From Acrasis kona (taxonomy: Eukaryota; Heterolobosea; Eutetramitea; Acrasida; Acrasidae), in NCBI GenBank assembly GCA_026419775.2, contig JAOPGA020000768.1, positions 1 through 64,000 of the forward strand: a DNA stretch of 64,000 nt. Reading direction: 5' to 3'. The notes under the pieces were generated by a model, which searched no databases, was not told the origin of the DNA, and worked only from the letters and a program-made list of their open reading frames with translations. Made by a program: the position numbers and the translations under genes. Of this stretch, positions 49,701 to 60,823 are shown one piece after another. The stretch's first letter is position 1; each line of letters starts with the position of its first letter.

Positions 49701-52700
49701 TCTCCAATCAGTTGACGTGTCTTATTGAATCAACGATTGGTATGAGCCAATTTTGTACCATAACCGTAATGTACTCACAGACCCAACTTAATACCTTCAA
49801 ATTTCCCAGTTATATTGAGGGATTACTTCAAGGCGAAGCCTCCCTCGCTAATAGCACTTTCATTGAATATGCTGCGCTGTCATTAAATGATCCATATATT
49901 AATAATAAAAAAGACAACACAAGGCAATTGACATACAGATTAGATGATCTTGTGTATGGAAGTCGCCAATATCAGGTTCCTCTGAAATATAACATCTTTA
50001 AACTATCAATGTCGATCAAGTTGACTGATTACAATGTAACATTACCATGCATCATTGATCCCACAACTAGAAACATTAGCATCGTATATCCAAGACATGT
50101 AATAGGAGATGTCTCAATGACTCGCTATTTGAATTCAACTCTTTTAATAAACAATATATCTGCGTCAAGATTGAATATAACAGCCTTAGTGTACACAAGC
50201 GCTGTTGTTACAAAAAAGATATGGTACTCTTATGTAAAAGGTGATTCTGATCCAACAATAGACTCTCGGGAGGTTCTTTTACACTTTTTATTTGATGATC
50301 AAATAGTAACAAAGGATTCTAATGTCCACTTAACTTGGTTTGCTAACAAAGATATTGTATTGAATAACTAGTACGGCAAAGACACCTTCATTGTTGACTG
50401 GTGTCATATCGCCACCCAATGGTTGTATAACGACAAAAGTTTTTTTCCAGATCAACGGCGCGCCATTACAACTCGTATCAGAGAATATAGACAGTGATTA
50501 TGAGATGAACTTGTGCCCCATCCACGGTGGATCGTCCAATTATAATATTTCTCTCTTAGAGTACGCCGATCCATTTCAACATACGTTCAATGTTGTAAAC
50601 TCTTCTTTAAAGAATCAAATGACAATTGATAAATTTTATTGTCTATACACATCCAGTAGTAATCGAGTTACAAGTCGATTGCGAATCAATGCAATGTTTT
50701 TAGATGATTCTACTTTCAGTTGTAAGCTTCCAATCAACCAGACTTTACAATCAGGTCACATTACATTGCAACCACAGTACGATGAAAATCCCTCAACACA
50801 ATCATCCCCTCTATTCAATTATCAACAATACAACATTACCAAACCATATTCGTTCTGGTATGTGACCAGAATAAAGAATAGTAGACTACGTCCATTCGTA
50901 ATACCATCTCATATACAAGTGCCCATCACGTTGTGGTTTAATGATACACCTATTGTGTATGACTATGCTGATATCAAATACACGATTCAACTACTTGACA
51001 CAAATTCCAATACCACCAGAGATGTCCAATGCAAACAAATCACTCCAAATCAATTTTCGTTCACGCTCAACATATCGAGCGTCGTTGTATTCAGAGTTCA
51101 GTTGGTCATGACGGTTCAAAACGTGAGTTTAAGTGTATTGGAAAATCCACTTCTACTCTCCGTGATTGACGGCAACTATCTCTCTCCATCGTGGTGCACC
51201 CTACAAGGTGGCGAAATGATGAACATCGTAAATCCAAATGGTGTCACGTCTCCCTATCGCATTAACTTGGTTGATTATCCATCAGTGCAATTCAGTCACG
51301 AAAGCGAATTGGTCGTACGTGCCCCAAATTATAAATTATACGACAAAACTTACGTTGCATTCGACGCGTACATGTTGGAGATTAACAACCAAGTCATGAG
51401 CTCTAGTTTAGTTGTAATCGACATGATTGATGTATCAGTGTTTCCATCCATCATGATCAAACAAGGAAATACAGCCATCACAGTTACGGCCAACCGCACC
51501 ATAACGTTCGTCATGGGAGACTTGGTTGCAAATTTCATGTCCATTTCCAACAATAGTCTCAGCTATACAGTAGAACAAGGCACCGTATCCTCTGCCAAAT
51601 CATTTTCTTTTGATTTAAAGAGCTATTCGACAGGTACCTACAATCTACAATTCATGTACAGGAATCCATATCTAATCTTTGAGCCCAATACATGGTTACC
51701 CATCACACAAGCAACAAGAATCGAAATGTACGATCTATTTCTTATTGACTATGCAGTAGGCACTTTTGATTTTTCGATGATCCCATCATCTGGATTTACG
51801 ATTCAATTAATTTCCTCCAAGTACATTCCATACACTGAAAAGATGGTTTGTATGTTTGTAGGTCTGGAACCATACTCTGTAGCGTACAACACTAGCGAAT
51901 TTCAATTCGATTTTATAAAGGCAGAAGCGAATGGAACGTTAGGTGGTCAATGTAATATAACATCGTGGAGCATGGATGGTTTGTATCGACTTGGTTTGTA
52001 TATCGTTAGCAACAGAGTTGAAAATGGATTGTTATTGGTATCCAATTTAATAGATTACACATTCGTACGTCAATTTGAATTGAGTCAATTGATACCCAGA
52101 GCATCGCCGTCGACCATGAGTAATGTGACATTAACCATGATGACGTCAAAGATTAATGTAGGTGGTAGAGTTAATTACACGTGTGGATGGAATGGTCCGA
52201 TGGCAACACGCGATGGTCGCGTTGTTAATTGTACTGTTCAATCTGTAATTGGCGTCATGCAAATTACAATTTATGCAAAGACATCCAGAGGAACCATACA
52301 AGTTTCTTCCAATTCTTTGAATTTTTATGTGTTACGGCCTGTTAATGCTTTGTATTTGTATCCACATGTAGCCACCGTCACTAATCAATCGTTACCAGTG
52401 AACGTGTTTTTAGATGGAAATGTGACTGGCGACTATAACGAAATATATTGTGAATACGAGAATAACAAGAGCTTGGCATTGTTTAATAGATTGCAAAACT
52501 CTTCTTCTTGTAACATTACTGTTTCACAAAGCGTGTCTACAGTAAGTAGTAGCTTTTTAAACGTTCGTTTATGGGTGGATACTGGATCTAAAGATTACGA
52601 TTTTTACTTGACAATGAATAAAGTGACCCTGTTGTGTTTCCAACCTATACTAGGAGTCATCCATGACTCTGGTGTGTTATTTACAAATAAAGATGTTGAT

Positions 52701-55700
52701 CGTGTCATGTCCACTAATATTAATTTACCGACGACATCGGTGAATGGTGCTATGGTTGTTCCCACCAACACATCATTTGATATTTCTTATAACATATTTG
52801 CAACATTTGATTCAAATTACACGGTCAACCTTCCTGTTTCTATTTTTAGAAATGACACTAGTGTGTTTCTACAGGTCAATGTTCTCTCTTCATTTAATTC
52901 CGTATCATGGGTTCGTTCACCTGCCACTGTTGCTTTGATATTACAAGCCACTCACTTGCAGTCACAGATGAAAATCAATTTGACCATGAACGCTATGAGC
53001 GTTGTCAAAGAGTTACCTAGCATATTGATGAGTTATCCATTCGCAATCACAAAGAGACAACCTGTATATTTTGTAACCACATCCAATCTAAATCCACAAT
53101 TTAGTTATTTGTGTAGTGTCGTAGATGTCGATTATACATCACGTCGAGTCAATGGTGAACTTGTCAAATCTAACACTGTTCTCTGTCCATTGGATAGATT
53201 AAACGATAAACCCAACAGCGTGAATGTATCCTTACATGTTGCTTTTCACAAAAGTGACCCAATGTATGGCAACGAACGTTCCGTGTTGATTTCAAGCGAC
53301 CACTCTGTTATTTCATTCATTGATCCAATTGGATTAGATCGTACTTATCTACCGTATAACGGCATTGGCAATGTGACAGTCAACACGATTCAACCACTAC
53401 CTCAATATCCAACTCGTTACAGTTTAGATTATCAGTTTAGTCTGGTATTGATTGATAAGTTCTCCACTGCATCGGTGATAAGTTATTGTAATGTATCAAA
53501 TAGCATGATGTTATCGTGCCCACTGTCACTTCCGTTGCCACTTAAAAGTCCATCATATGTAAGATTGGATTTGTACGCAATGAATACTCACATGAGTATG
53601 ATTGACTTTGGTTTAAACGCATATACATATCCAACGTTTTTATCCATCTCACCTAATGCCGTAATCATCAAGGATTCTAATCATCCAATTATTGTTTTTG
53701 AAGTAAATCTTTTACCGCGGTTTGCAACTACCACTGTCAAGTATACATGTGGTACTAGCATTCAGGTGGTCACATGTACAAACTATGGTACAAAACTTCA
53801 CTGTGACGCCCCTGCTTACACCACATTGTTATGCACAAACGTCACCATCCATATGAATGTAGATGGTTACGTCTATCATGTACCACTAACATTAACCCTA
53901 ATGGATTTAACATCCTCTAGGCCATCTATTCATGGTATCTCTGCATCATCTATTCTTTCACCTTTCCAATCATCTAGTATGATCGTGAGCGGTAATTCCT
54001 TCTATTCTCAACTCGGCATGAGTGTTGTTTTTTCCAATGCAGAGACGTTTTGGAAGAAACAAGGTACGGTATATTTTATAAACTCAACTACGGTTAGAAT
54101 TGAATCGCCGCTACTATGGAATGTTATGCTAAAGTACCCAGCTGTTATTTATTTTGAACTCTTCTGCTATAATGTGCAAGCTGCTAATAATAATGGATTA
54201 TATTTAACTGTGCCATCACCTGAGCCGGTCACTTGCTCTCCAACATCCTTGACTAGAGGTGCGGTTGGTAAAGTTACTTTGTTGATGAATCATTTTCCAA
54301 CAGTGATATCTGGTGTGAATAGGGATCAAATTACATTGGAATTATATGATTCATACCATGTCATTCCTCTGGATTGCGATGCTTTGTTCTCTAAATGTGA
54401 ATTTGAATCTAATTTGATTGTAAACTCATCGTCCTTGTTACAATTTAGAGCGTGGGCATATCAAATTCAACCTATATATGTTCCTTTTACATCCACCGTT
54501 CGTGTGTATTCTGCTGCAGCTCTTCGTGACTTCTATCCAACGTTGCTGTTTTTGGGCATTACAAAAACAGTCACAATCAATGGAGATTTCCCATCGGTAA
54601 CTAGCCCTAACATACAGCTACGCAGCAATGGAAATAGCTATCCTCTAGTAGTTGATTACTTTTCTAGAGATCGAGTGGTAGTGAGTGGTTTTCCTTCGGT
54701 AATACCCGAGGCTCGAGCAAGGGATGTCAAATCAACCCAGATCGTACTATTTGACAAAGATGCTCTTGAACAAAATAAAGTGCTTGTCGATAACCTCGTA
54801 GTTGCATCCAATTACATGCTGGACTACTCTACTTCACCAGACACTCAAAATGTAAAAGACTATGTTCATGCAAACACAAACACTTCGGTGACAATTTTTG
54901 GAACCTCTCTTCCGACAGGTGTGAATATTTCGAATGTGTTTTGTAATTTCAAAACTGCTTTTAATGTGAAACAGTTTAGTGGAGTTGACCTCTCACTCAA
55001 GGTCATTTCGTCTACTACATTAACCATGACCATACCTGCCTTTCAATTGATATATCATCAAGATTCGATAGTATTCCCTATTGAAGTCAACATGGGTATA
55101 TCATTTGATAATGGTTTTAATTTCGTTACGAAGAGTTTGACATTCGTGGAACAAATATATCCCATCATGTTAGTCGATATCACGCCTAACATCTCGCCAC
55201 GTGTCAACATTACTGTACAATTACTAGGAAGGAACATGAATCAGGTTACAAAATGTCAACTGTCAACAAATTCTGCACTTACCCTGATCGTACAATCCAT
55301 CAATCCCACTGCAACTACGGTTGATTGTAAAATACCCGACGAAATCATCAGCGACTCTAACGTCAAGACCGTATCAATCAAAGCCATGAACGACGATGGA
55401 GAAGTCAGTAACTCCTTCATATTCACCATTCATGACAATTTGATCCTGTCCAGAGTCTATCCCGAATCAACGCCAACCATCGGTAACACCACCGTAAATC
55501 TGACCATCCAAAACATGTTACCAGGGTATCCACTCTACGTGAGATTTGGTAATTTGGTCATTAGGAATCCTTGCAGGAGATTATTTGTAAATAACGTTAC
55601 CTGCGACGTTCCTGCCCATAACAGTGGATCAGTTGCAATCAGCGTGAGTCACGACAAGAAGAACTGGTTCATGCATGGAGGTTTCTTGTCGGCATCGTTC

Positions 55701-58076
55701 AACGACGCTACGATTTCCACTTTTAGGAACTTTGAGTACTTGGCTTGTGACGCTGGTTGGCAATCCACCAGTTATGCCGTTCCATGTGTGAAGTGCCCTG
55801 TTGGAAAATACAAACCATCATCAGGGACGTATAACTGCAACAATTGTCGCAACAACACATACGCCGATACCACTGGGTCAACAATCTGTAAATTATGTCC
55901 AAAAAATACCGTATCTGAGCCAGGTTCAAAATCGTATTTTGATTGTGTTTGCGAGAGTGGTTTTTACTACACTGGATTGGATGTAAATCATCCATGCAGC
56001 CAGTGTCCCGACGGTGCAGTTTGTGATGTTCTGAACGTGACCATTCCACACGCTGCAAAGGGTTATTGGCACACTGCATTAGCACCTACTACCTATCTCA
56101 AGTGCAATCCCTCTGGCTCATGTCCAGGTGGTTCGTTCGATCAATGCGCCGAGGGATTCGATAACACGACCAAAATATGTGGTTTGTGTTTACCTGACCA
56201 TTATAAATGGAGGGGTGGATGTCCTGCATGCTCAAAGGATGCCTGGTGGAAGTTGCTATTGGCAGCTTTTGCTCTGGTATTAGCCGTTGCAATCTTCTTT
56301 GTTGTGAGTAGTACCAAAATCACTCATTTGAGTAGCGTGTCCATAGTCATGAGCTATTGGCAAATCATATCGCTATTGAGTGGATTCGATGTAAAGTGGC
56401 CAGCAGTAGTAGGCGATGGCTTATCTACTGCAAGCGTGACTAATTTTAACTTTGACTTTTTATCGCCACAGTGCGTATTTCCACAAATGACGTTCGTAAT
56501 AAAGTGGTGGATCATAGCGTGCGCGCCATTCTTTTGTTTTGTGATTTTTGTATTGTTGTTTTTACTTGGTGTTTTGAGGTCATTCATCGCACAATACGTG
56601 GGAAGGCGTATTAAAATTGGTTACAAAAAATCGAAAGAAGAGCATGAGTATCCAATCTTTGATATCGATCGCTCTCATATGAATAGAAAATCAAAAGCCA
56701 AGCACTTGTTGAAATTGAATTTTACTCGTGCTTTGATCATGCTCGTCAACATGTTGATATGGGCGAGAAACTTTGTGGTTTGGTTCGTGAAGCAACCAAT
56801 GAGCCGAAGGCAGATTAGAATCTTCTTCAACAAGATTGTAAACTCTTTTACCGCTCTAATGTCTTTCATGTATCTATTCATCATCACACAAGCCACTCAA
56901 ATTTATGTTTGTACTTACCAAGCAAATGGTGCATATACCATGGACGCTTCTCCTGATGTTAGGTGTTATGTGATGGATGGCGAATGGGGTAAAATGTTCC
57001 CTCTCTCCGTAATCATTTTTGTTGTTTTTATTTTGGGAACTCTTATCCTGTTCTTTTGTTTGTATCTGTTATCAAAATACTTGACCAAGAGATGCAAACA
57101 AATCCAACTCGAAATATCATTGTTGGAGACCAATGGGTCCGATGATGGTGCTGGCTTGTTAAAGTTGGAGGATGAATTGGCTGCTGTAAAGCAGAGAATA
57201 AGAGATTTTAGAATGAGGTTTAAATTCTTACTGACCCGTTTTAAAATTGATTACTTTTATTGGGAACTCATCATCACGGGTCGCAAAACGATAATGGCCA
57301 CCATGAATGCCTTCTTACCTAGCATGCTCGTGGTTGTATTTGGTACCTTGACAATGTTCATTTGTTTGGTGCTACACATGCAGGCGGTGCCATTCCGTAA
57401 AAAATTCCATAACATTTTGGAATATGTAGTGTTGGTATCGATCGTGCTCACTCTCTTCTTTGGTTTGTTGTTCTTTGTTGATGAATTCCCCAGCAAGCAT
57501 TTCCAAGACTTTTTTACAGTCATTTCCATTATTGTTATCATTGGTAGTACTGTCGTTATAGTCTTGATGTGCTTGATTGATTTTTGGATCAGGAGAACTC
57601 AAGAAAACAAATTAAAACGAAAAAGAATAAAACAAATTAGAGAAAAGATGGGCAATCTTAGGGAGAGAGAGTTGGAGATGGAGTATAAAAAATTCTACCC
57701 TAGTATATTCCAGAATGCTGTAAAGAAGAAGGATGAAGATGATGCAGAGGAGTGGGTGATTGAAAAGAATGAATTGTTCGAAGCTGCTGGTGACGATACT
57801 ATACTAGATGAAGAATGGGTGCTGACTATCAATCCACTACTTACAATTGTCGATTACGATAATATTAACAAAGAAGAGGTTGTATTCAATCCACCATTTT
57901 GTGACTCTGATGTTGAATCTTCGGATGATGAACGAGGGTCAGAGACATTAAACAGCATTATTGGTAATTTGTTTAGTGCTCGAAGAGTCAAGAAGAAGGT
58001 TAAAAAGGCCAAAGCAGTCAAGAACAAAGTACTTGTTAAAGTTGGAATTACCAAAGAAAACCAAAAATTACTGTAA
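46797..58076 (+). CDS. Giant multi-domain receptor-like protein with about eight C-terminal TM helices
   Basis: The ATG at 46797 starts a signal peptide (MRFFLNVIVCIILLTCAS). Exons 46797-46857, 46898-47252 and 47291-47492 (introns 40 and 38 nt) encode a LamG-like jelly roll (GGSMAIRFSGI, LTLYINGVQAYF). An EGF-like module follows at about 47560-47650 (CGAGCQNGGVC, CECKPNFIGAIC), but the splice joining it is out of phase by eye. A long N-glycosylation-rich ectodomain reads open to 50371 and, after another unclear junction, to 58076. IPT/TIG-like domains lie at about 55160-55720, cysteine-rich GCC2/GCC3 (ephrin-receptor-like) repeats at 55740-56220, and about eight membrane helices at 56240-57600. 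The cytosolic tail is acidic and lysine-rich. AATAAA lies at 58087-58092. The total is roughly 3,700 residues. It is probably an adhesion or sensing receptor; no enzymatic domain is seen. Confidence 0.78.
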
Positions 58077-58248
58077 AAAATCATGTAATAAAGGATGTAG
58101 AATTCCTGACTTGACGACTTTTCTTCTACCACTAATTCAGTTGATGTTAATAATATCAATGGTCTCTTCAAAACTCCTCGGACTAAAGTAGATATTTATT
58201 TGGAATTGGTCAATTTTTAAATCATTTTTACAACATCATGGTTTCAAA

Positions 58249-59381
58249 ATGCCAAACAGAATTACTGAGACCTATGATGCTCTCTGTGATTTGATAATTC
58301 GCCCAGAGAGACATGACACTTACGATGAGAAACAACTCGGACCGAAAGTATTCAGCCTGGCGACAACAAACGACGATTCAAGTTCCAGGCACTATTGCAG
58401 AAAAGATTTAGTCGTCTACAACTCTAGAGGATTAATGTTGCGTTGTAGTCACTTTGAACCGGTGGAGTCACAACGCCGAACAGAAAGGTAAAATTTTCAA
58501 TTCTCCTCATTTAAACAACAACTCGGTAGAATGCCTTGTGTAATATACTGCCATGGTAACTGCGGATCACGAATTGATGCTTTACCATCGGTGGAAGTAC
58601 TTTTGCCTTTTGGGTTTGTTGCCGTCTTGTTGTAACTCTAATAACATTCAGAATAACCGTCTTTGCTTTTGATTTTTCAGGGTCCGGTCTTTCGGAAGGA
58701 GAGTATGTGTCACTAGGATTCTATGAGAAGCAAGATGTTGGTGATGTGGTAACTTATCTCATGGGGACCAAAAGAGTAAGCAAACTTGGTCTTTGGGGTC
58801 GCTCTATGGTATGCTTTGCTGTTGAAAATTCTTTTTATTTTTTTAGGGAGCAGCAACATCAATCATATATAGCAGTCTGGATCCGTGCATCTCTGCTGTT
58901 GTAACAGATTCGCCTTTCACTTCTCTTCATGAGTTGATCCACGAAATGGTTCTTGGAATACAAGTAGGTCTGTTAATAGAGATCTCCAACTAACATTTGA
59001 TAGTCCTGGATTCCTAGAGCTTTTATTGCAGCTGGTGTCTCGATGGTTGGGAGGACAATCCAAACGAGGGCCGGATTTGACATTGAACTAAACACACCGA
59101 TACGATATGCTAGCAGATGTACTGCACCCATATTAATGGGTCATGGTGTACAGGATACATTTATTAGGATCAGTCACTCTGAAAAACTACTCAAGGAATA
59201 TGGAGGAAGCCCAAAGACACTCGTAGAGATGGAAGGAGGTCACAACTCATCTAGACCTGAAAGCTTTTACAATCAAGTCGGAGAATTCTTTCACTATTGG
59301 CTTGTTTGGAAGGACAACTTTGTCAACGCCTTCAAGATTGTTGAACAACTACATGATGTTGATATTATCACACAAACATAA
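58249..59381 (+). CDS. Alpha/beta hydrolase (serine peptidase S9-like fold)
   Basis: Five exons (58249-58487, 58530-58613, 58652-58808, 58847-58963, 59004-59381; introns 38-42 nt) give 324 residues. VIYCHGNCGSRIDALPS forms the oxyanion-loop strand, VFAFDFSGSGLSEGEYVSLG the next strand, and LGLWGRSMGAATSIIY the nucleophile elbow GRSMG, its glycine supplied across an intron. TAPILMGHGVQDTFIRISHSE carries the acid Asp and EMEGGHNSSRP the catalytic His. This matches the plant and protist hydrolases with LDFSGSGLSEGE. The substrate is unknown. No signal peptide is seen. Confidence 0.88.
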
Positions 59382-59412
59382 CTGTACATTTATAAAACAT
59401 ATCTATATTTAT

Positions 59413-60201
59413 TTACAAATGTTTGTGATACTTTGTGTCATCGACAAAAGATAAACTCAAGTCGTTTCCTTCGCTCATGTTCTTATCTTGGTTGACCTCA
59501 TCGATTACAATGGTTACTTGACTGCCCATTGGTACTTTTATTTCAATGTAGAATCCCATGATAGAGCCACTGTAACTAACACAGTTGCGATCCAAGTCCC
59601 AAAACTCTTGCACCGGGCTTTGACAAGCACTATCACCGAAATGTAAGGCTTCGTTCAAAAGAGACTTGTGTATGTCCACTTTGCTATCCTCGGAGAGGTC
59701 GCTCCAGTGTAACATTTCCTCTCGGAACATGTATTCTCTTGAGTGATTTTTGCTGTTCATGCTTTCAAAATCATTCATCAAATCCATGTTAATGTAGTGG
59801 TATAGAGCTTCTCTGGCCCTCCTCAAACAAGACCTACTTACGAATAATCTGAAACGCCAAAAATCTAAATCGGGTTGCGTTTGGCAAAAACTGGACCAAG
59901 CTTGGTTAATGTTGATTGTAGATTCGTGTTCTTTTAAGAAGATTGATTTGAATAGATTCGAGGAATGCTCTGTTAAAAAAGGAGCTCTCCAAGACAAGTT
60001 GATATTATACGCATTCAGAAGGCTATCGGTGTCGCAGTAACTATATATGATTTGTAGCACCTCCTTCGTGAGCACCTCGTCAAGATCCTCATTCATGTAT
60101 GCTGTATATAATTCGTTGGGTTTTATCTTTGTTGAATATGAAGAAGAAGAAAAAGTAATGCCCTTTTTCACCCTCGATCTGCTTAAAAATCTCTCTTTCA
60201 T
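59413..60201 (-). CDS. F-box-like hypothetical protein
   Basis: A single-exon protein of 262 residues. Near residues 42-75 the segment LTKEVLQIIYSYCDTDSLLNAYNINLSWR resembles an F-box (short helices, W after a hydrophobic core), which would link it to SCF ubiquitin ligases. The rest has no recognised repeats. The C-terminal third is beta-rich (GFYIEIKVPMGSQVTIVID) and could be a substrate-binding fold. AATAAA begins in the TAA stop (59408-59413). The F-box call is tentative. Confidence 0.6.
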   Translation of the reverse strand: MKERFLSRSRVKKGITFSSSSYSTKIKPNELYTAYMNEDLDEVLTKEVLQIIYSYCDTDSLLNAYNINLSWRAPFLTEHSSNLFKSIFLKEHESTININQAWSSFCQTQPDLDFWRFRLFVSRSCLRRAREALYHYINMDLMNDFESMNSKNHSREYMFREEMLHWSDLSEDSKVDIHKSLLNEALHFGDSACQSPVQEFWDLDRNCVSYSGSIMGFYIEIKVPMGSQVTIVIDEVNQDKNMSEGNDLSLSFVDDTKYHKHL

Positions 60202-60295
60202 GCTTTCCTTTTAATGGTCCATTGTGCATCCATCAATTTTTGAATTGAAGCCAACTGGAAAGAAAAAAGATTCGTTTATTTATACAAGGTCTAGA

Positions 60296-60698
60296 CTAGT
60301 TGTTCTGTTTCTGCTGTTGGTTATGCTCATTGATAATATCGCAATGGACCTCTTCATCTTTAACTTCATACAGTGACGATGGAAAGAATGTGTAATTGCA
60401 TCCTTTGACGGGAATAATTGGACTATTCATTGGAGTCCTTCCATGCATCCATTGGTTTGATTGAACCTCTACATACAAAGTTTTCATGTTTAAGACCATA
60501 TTGTGTTTTTGTTTTTGTTTGAAACATTGTGATTTTAATCCTATTTAAACGTTGAAAGTTCCAGGAGGTGAGGTATCCAGTTTTGTATTGCAGTTCGCGA
60601 AAATAACATATTTGGTCCGAGTCGAATAGAATAGCCCGAATACAATCGGTAGGATCATTATTTATTTCGAAAATGAATCTTTTAGAATTACCATTCAA
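60296..60698 (-). CDS. Doubtful small gene, exon structure unresolved
   Basis: Two overlapping minus-strand frames look coding: 60698-60423 (FIFEINNDPTDCIRAILF, LTSWNFQRL) and 60499-60296 (GCNYTFFPSSLYEVKDEEVH). They are offset by a frame. The only in-phase link I find is a 28-nt GT-AG segment near 60500-60475, shorter than other introns here. No ATG begins the first frame, so an upstream exon or a decayed gene is possible. No family is recognised. Confidence 0.35.
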
Positions 60699-60823
60699 TC
60701 ATAAGATTTTGATTCGCACCGTTAAAGCACTCAACAGCATGCAATACTTACATAATTCATTGCCAACAATGGTGATTAAGTTGATCAGAGTGTTCCCGCC
60801 AAATTGAAAAAATACGAAACAAA

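Noticed and set aside
55723-57602. Several minus-strand frames of 60-120 codons opposite the receptor TM region
   Set aside because: Antisense shadows of a strongly coding plus strand.
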